DNA of 64,000 nucleotides from an uncultured Bacteroidales bacterium. Lineage in GTDB: Bacteria; Bacteroidota; Bacteroidia; Bacteroidales; Paludibacteraceae. The stretch covers positions 1 through 64,000 of the forward strand of contig CACWNR010000001.1 in the NCBI GenBank assembly GCA_902762355.1. The letters are read 5' to 3'. Under the pieces are notes generated by a model. That model was not told the origin of the DNA. It saw nothing but the letters and a program-made list of their open reading frames with translations, and ran no database searches. The position numbers and the translations under genes are program-made. Of the stretch, positions 61,031 to 64,000 are shown piece by piece (position 1 is the stretch's first letter; each line of letters starts with the position of its first letter).

Positions 61031-61838
61031 TTGATTTTATGGTTTGTGCCCATTGTTTGGGTGATTTACTGGTATCTAAAGTGGTGTAGGGGATAGGCGG
61101 CAACACGTGCACCTTGAAGTGCTTTCCGTGTGCACCATACATCTCGTCCACCAGGTATAACATCTCAATATTAAGCTTGATATGCAACCATTTGCGTATC
61201 AAAGCCAGGGTATAAAAGAACGTACTGTTCTTGCCTTCAAAATAGATCGGAATGATATCCCGCTTGTACTCGCGGGCGCGCTGAACGAAGTTCTTCTGCC
61301 ATTCCAGATCCTGTATCTGCCAATGGCCGTTGATCCGTTGAAGCCTGCTGCAAGCGCCGGCCGGAAAAGTCAATACATCGGTCTGTGATTCCCACATCCT
61401 TTGTTGCTCCGCGGCCTGCTCTTTGCTCAGCATCTTGGTCTTGCTCACCGGTGCCCACAACGAATTGATCGGCTCCATGTACATCAGCAGCTCATTGACG
61501 ATCACCTTCAACTCGCGACTGTCGTGACGGCTCTCGTGAATCATCTGTGCGATGATCATCCCGTCCAACCCACCGAGCGGGTGGTTGCTCACAAAGATAA
61601 CAGGTCGACCGTCCGTAGGTATATTCTCCGTTCCGACAATAGAGGCCGTACACCCCAACTCTTCATGAATGACACGGTCGATGAATTCGTAGCCTTTCAT
61701 ATCCGGATACTTACGCAGAAAAGCGTTCATCTGCTCGACATGCACGATGCGCTCCAGATACCGGATAACGAAATTCGGTACCTTCGCCTTCGGAGCTTTG
61801 CTCTTCAGGATCGCTCGTATGTCAAACTGCAGCGGCAT
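60999..61838 (-). CDS. glsA: 1-acylglycerophosphate-type O-acyltransferase, GlsA-like
   Basis: A 279-residue acyltransferase of the PlsC superfamily with the catalytic HX4D motif in VSNHPLGGLDGMI and a later FPAGACSRL substrate site. In Bacteroides the GlsA enzyme adds a fatty acid to the hydroxyl of N-acyl glycine to complete the glycine lipid of the outer envelope. The 32-bp overlap with the GlsB-like gene supports coupled expression. A one-base overlap (TAATG) joins it to the DUF4494 gene. Confidence 0.75.
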   Translation of the reverse strand: MPLQFDIRAILKSKAPKAKVPNFVIRYLERIVHVEQMNAFLRKYPDMKGYEFIDRVIHEELGCTASIVGTENIPTDGRPVIFVSNHPLGGLDGMIIAQMIHESRHDSRELKVIVNELLMYMEPINSLWAPVSKTKMLSKEQAAEQQRMWESQTDVLTFPAGACSRLQRINGHWQIQDLEWQKNFVQRAREYKRDIIPIYFEGKNSTFFYTLALIRKWLHIKLNIEMLYLVDEMYGAHGKHFKVHVLPPIPYTTLDTSKSPKQWAQTIKSIVYASNHSGS

Positions 61839-62254
61839 TATTGAACGGCATGCAGGATATCCATGATCGGCGTCTTGGCAATCGAGATGATCTCGCAGTC
61901 ATACGACTTGAGTGCCTCTTTGAGGGCGAAGACTGCATCGTCCAGCATGTTCGCCTGAACCAGGAACGCTACGTTCTTACGGGTCTCTTTGTCGCCGTCA
62001 ATAGTGATCATCTCAACGCGGGCTTTGTACCAGAACGCTCCGCCTTCGTTCGGGAAGACATCGAAGAACTGACTGCGTTTGCAGTTCTGTACCTCGCAGT
62101 CACCGAAAATGAACGGTTTGATCTCGTCCATCAGACAGTTCTCTGCGTCTGCAAAACTCACTGCACCATCAATCAGGTAAATTTCTTTTACCTTACCCGG
62201 GTTGTCCTCACCCGTCTGACGGTCGTACTTAACTTTAATCTCGTGAAATATCAT
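61838..62254 (-). CDS. DUF4494 family protein
   Basis: A 138-residue cytoplasmic protein beginning MIFHEIKVKYDRQTGEDNPG. I recognise it as DUF4494, a Bacteroidota-specific family of unknown function that is often near yggS, as here. I chose the ATG at 62254 because residues before it in the longer frame (from 62347) are non-conserved and overlap the upstream gene. Conserved-looking parts include KVKEIYLIDGAVSFADAE and FWYKARVEMITID. Confidence 0.75.
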   Translation of the reverse strand: MIFHEIKVKYDRQTGEDNPGKVKEIYLIDGAVSFADAENCLMDEIKPFIFGDCEVQNCKRSQFFDVFPNEGGAFWYKARVEMITIDGDKETRKNVAFLVQANMLDDAVFALKEALKSYDCEIISIAKTPIMDILHAVQ

Positions 62255-62271
62255 TTTATAATGTTTTATGT

Positions 62272-63735
62272 TTAATGAAATATCAAATCGGCAACGTCTG
62301 TTGCAGTTAATTGATTCTGCGGCATCGGACGAATTGTTCCGCTCCAAAGTAAGAGAGGCGAAACGGGATTGTCGTCCACCACCTTATCGATGCGTTTGTT
62401 CTCGTTCTCCATCAGTCGCCAACCCGGTTGGAGCATAAACACCACATCGCCTGTATGACGCTTGCAAAGCGAAGCACCCAACATCGGATAGCGCATCGCT
62501 TCGTAGTTCGGCATGGCGATCTGTATGCCCTCAAAATCCATTAGGAAATTAGCTACTTGCCTTTGGATGGTCTCTAAGTTGAGTCGTTTCTGCTCGATGA
62601 GGGTACGGTTGAGGTATAGCGATTGTCCGTAGGCACCGTCCACCCAACGCTCGTGACCGTACAAGGCCATCAGATACGTACCCGTCAGCGCGGCTGCCCG
62701 ATCGGCATTGAAGTCCTGAACCGGCATGTGGATATCCGCCAAAGTCTGCGGATCAGTGCCCGTCATAGGACGACCCACTACCAGAATCTGATAGTTCGTG
62801 CGACCGATACGTTTATCGAGTTGCTCCATCAAGAAACCCATGTCTTGATTAAGCCACAGGTACATGTCCTCGTGTTCGGCACTGGCAATGCGGTCTGACT
62901 GCGCAGCGGGACTAAGGGTGTTGAGTTGAAGCATCAACACGTCCGGTATAGCATCCATGCCTAAGCGCTCCGCTTTCTGGATGGCCAAGGCCAGTTCGAT
63001 AACCAAGGTATTCGCCTGCGGGGAATGCAACAGGACGTCTGCTACGTTATACGTAAAACCTTTCTTCTGCTCTTGTGCGGTGGGTGCCGTATAGGTAGGG
63101 ATATCCATGCGTGGTGTCCATTGACGGGCTGCCAAGGTGGCAATCTTTCCTGACTTGTTCTGCTCGTACGCCGCCGAAGGCAGTCCCTCAGTATAGGCGG
63201 CGGTCGCTACCCATTGTTGGGACTCCGCATCAATCCAACAGCAGGCATTCGCCGCATGTCCGGCCAGCAGTACACTCGTCTCCGGCTGCAGTCCGATGGC
63301 GTAGATCTTTGCCTCGGGATACATCAATCGCATGCGATCGGTGAGCGTCTGCGCCAGCAAGTTCTTCGCTGAGATCTGCAAACCCGTACCGATACCGCGA
63401 ACGGATTTATCCTCCAGCATCGCATGCGTCCTACGGTCGCGGCGCGCGAAATAAGCGTCCATGCTAAACCCATGCCTATCCGGCGTGACACCGGTCATCA
63501 AGGTTGCTGTTGTCTCATTACCGCCATACACCAGATGTGGGTATGCCACGGTCGTCTGGAAAGCCTCTTCGCTCAACGTTCGGAAACCGCCCTGCAACCA
63601 ATAAGGACGCAATGTGGCGAGGTTCTCAGCTGTCAAACCGTCCACTACCGCTACCACCGTCAGACGCGGCGCAGCATTCAGGCATGCAGCCAGAAAGCAG
63701 AGTATCAACGTATAATATAGATTAGTCTTGCACAT
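62272..63735 (-). CDS. Alkaline-phosphatase-superfamily protein with altered metal sites
   Basis: A 487-residue exported protein (signal MCKTNLYYTLILCFLAACLN) of the PafA-like alkaline phosphatase group. The first metal aspartate (VVAVVDGL) and a threonine at the nucleophile site (NETTATLMTG) are present. The later ligands are not: where PafA has the STDYxGH and DHG motifs this protein has NTLSPAAQ and GRPMTG, and the C-terminal histidine motif near YDTHxP is replaced by DDNPVSP. The fold is therefore probably kept while phosphatase chemistry is lost; a binding role is inferred. Start chosen at the signal peptide (63735). Confidence 0.75.
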   Translation of the reverse strand: MCKTNLYYTLILCFLAACLNAAPRLTVVAVVDGLTAENLATLRPYWLQGGFRTLSEEAFQTTVAYPHLVYGGNETTATLMTGVTPDRHGFSMDAYFARRDRRTHAMLEDKSVRGIGTGLQISAKNLLAQTLTDRMRLMYPEAKIYAIGLQPETSVLLAGHAANACCWIDAESQQWVATAAYTEGLPSAAYEQNKSGKIATLAARQWTPRMDIPTYTAPTAQEQKKGFTYNVADVLLHSPQANTLVIELALAIQKAERLGMDAIPDVLMLQLNTLSPAAQSDRIASAEHEDMYLWLNQDMGFLMEQLDKRIGRTNYQILVVGRPMTGTDPQTLADIHMPVQDFNADRAAALTGTYLMALYGHERWVDGAYGQSLYLNRTLIEQKRLNLETIQRQVANFLMDFEGIQIAMPNYEAMRYPMLGASLCKRHTGDVVFMLQPGWRLMENENKRIDKVVDDNPVSPLLLWSGTIRPMPQNQLTATDVADLIFH

Positions 63736-64000
63736 AAATGGGTCAAAGGAATGATCAATAGTCTCCAACCGAAACCGACGAGCGGATGGCAGGAGAAGAA
63801 AGTCAAAAAAGTAACAATAATGATAAGCAGCAGGTACGGGATACCGGCTACCAACTCTACCCACCATGACCATCTTTGACGCTTGCGGTCATAGAGGCTG
63901 ATGAGGCAGATAAACACAAAATAAAGCACCAAGCCCAGGTACCAGGTCTTGTACCAAGGTACGGCTTGTACTGCAAATGGCGCGATGCGTTCGCTACTAA
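63705..64000 (-). CDS. C-terminal part of a multi-pass membrane protein (DUF4105/Lnb-like)
   Basis: The frame is open to the right edge of the window, so the gene starts beyond base 64000. The visible 98 residues include PWYKTWYLGLVLYFVFICL followed by more hydrophobic segments (GIPYLLLIIIVTFLTFF and LLIIPLTHLCARL). I recall such tails in Bacteroidota proteins with an N-terminal DUF4105 (Lnb-type periplasmic) domain; with the N-terminal part missing this cannot be confirmed. It overlaps the phosphatase-like gene by 31 bp. Confidence 0.5.
   Translation of the reverse strand, partial: SSERIAPFAVQAVPWYKTWYLGLVLYFVFICLISLYDRKRQRWSWWVELVAGIPYLLLIIIVTFLTFFSCHPLVGFGWRLLIIPLTHLCARLIYIIR

Overview
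The window looks like a chromosomal stretch from a member of the Bacteroidales (Bacteroidota), probably a host-associated anaerobe. The reasons are a SusC/SusD/SusE-type glycan uptake locus, BspA-like leucine-rich surface proteins, a glsB/glsA-type glycine-lipid gene pair, a rubrerythrin with an N-terminal rubredoxin, and many promoters of the Bacteroidota form TTG-N20-TAnnTTTG. Genus and family cannot be fixed from sequence reading alone. Genes are packed very tightly: stop and start codons often overlap, and several proteins are shorter than usual or fused.

Layout. 1-3518: end of a glycosyltransferase-like gene, an N-acetylglucosamine-kinase-like gene, a SulP anion transporter and a rubrerythrin. 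3535-12132 (minus): one operon of BamA/TamA-like outer-membrane protein, rnhB, sppA, lpxK, an MsbA-like ABC exporter and mnmA, that is, envelope and lipid A functions plus tRNA thiolation. 12211-14762: a SpoU-type RNA methyltransferase facing a threonyl-tRNA synthetase that lacks its TGS domain. 14763-15145: no protein gene, but a promoter and hairpin that may bound a small RNA. 15146-19405: a giant BspA-like protein with a starch-binding-like domain. 19406-20251: no protein gene, but a structured leader, a 24-bp perfect inverted repeat carrying two outward promoters, and one copy of a dispersed structured repeat.

20252-25536 (plus): a cell-wall glucosaminidase, a DUF721 protein, mutS2, an outer-membrane protein and a metallophosphoesterase. 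25537-45186 (minus): thirteen genes in one direction with no gap above 12 bp: recQ, rimO, HU, a membrane-anchored HU-LysM fusion, uvrA, a surface-polysaccharide set (CapD/PglF-like, WecA-like, deacetylase-like, two glycosyltransferases), an ABC-F protein, a beta-helix protein and a second BspA-like protein. 45187-45898: intergenic, with a second copy of the dispersed repeat, two promoters and 11-bp repeats. 45899-53550 (plus): sugar MFS transporter plus SusC/SusD/SusE-like genes, closed by a clear terminator. 53733-64000: a membrane protein, then on the minus strand panB, a FecCD permease, an N-domain-less ClpB, a YggS-HAD fusion, glsB/glsA-like acyltransferases, a DUF4494 protein, a degenerate phosphatase-like lipid or surface protein and the end of a multi-pass membrane protein.

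The most unusual pattern is a set of about twenty short tandem-repeat tracts, nearly all with a 7-bp period but each with a different unit. They sit at gene junctions, where they provide stop or start codons, or inside genes as in-frame insertions of about seven residues per three units. Other points to check are a 68-nt stretch read in two frames (a C-terminal sorting-like tail and the next gene's signal peptide), a dispersed ~225-bp element with compensatory base changes in its stems, and a mirror-symmetric divergent promoter.
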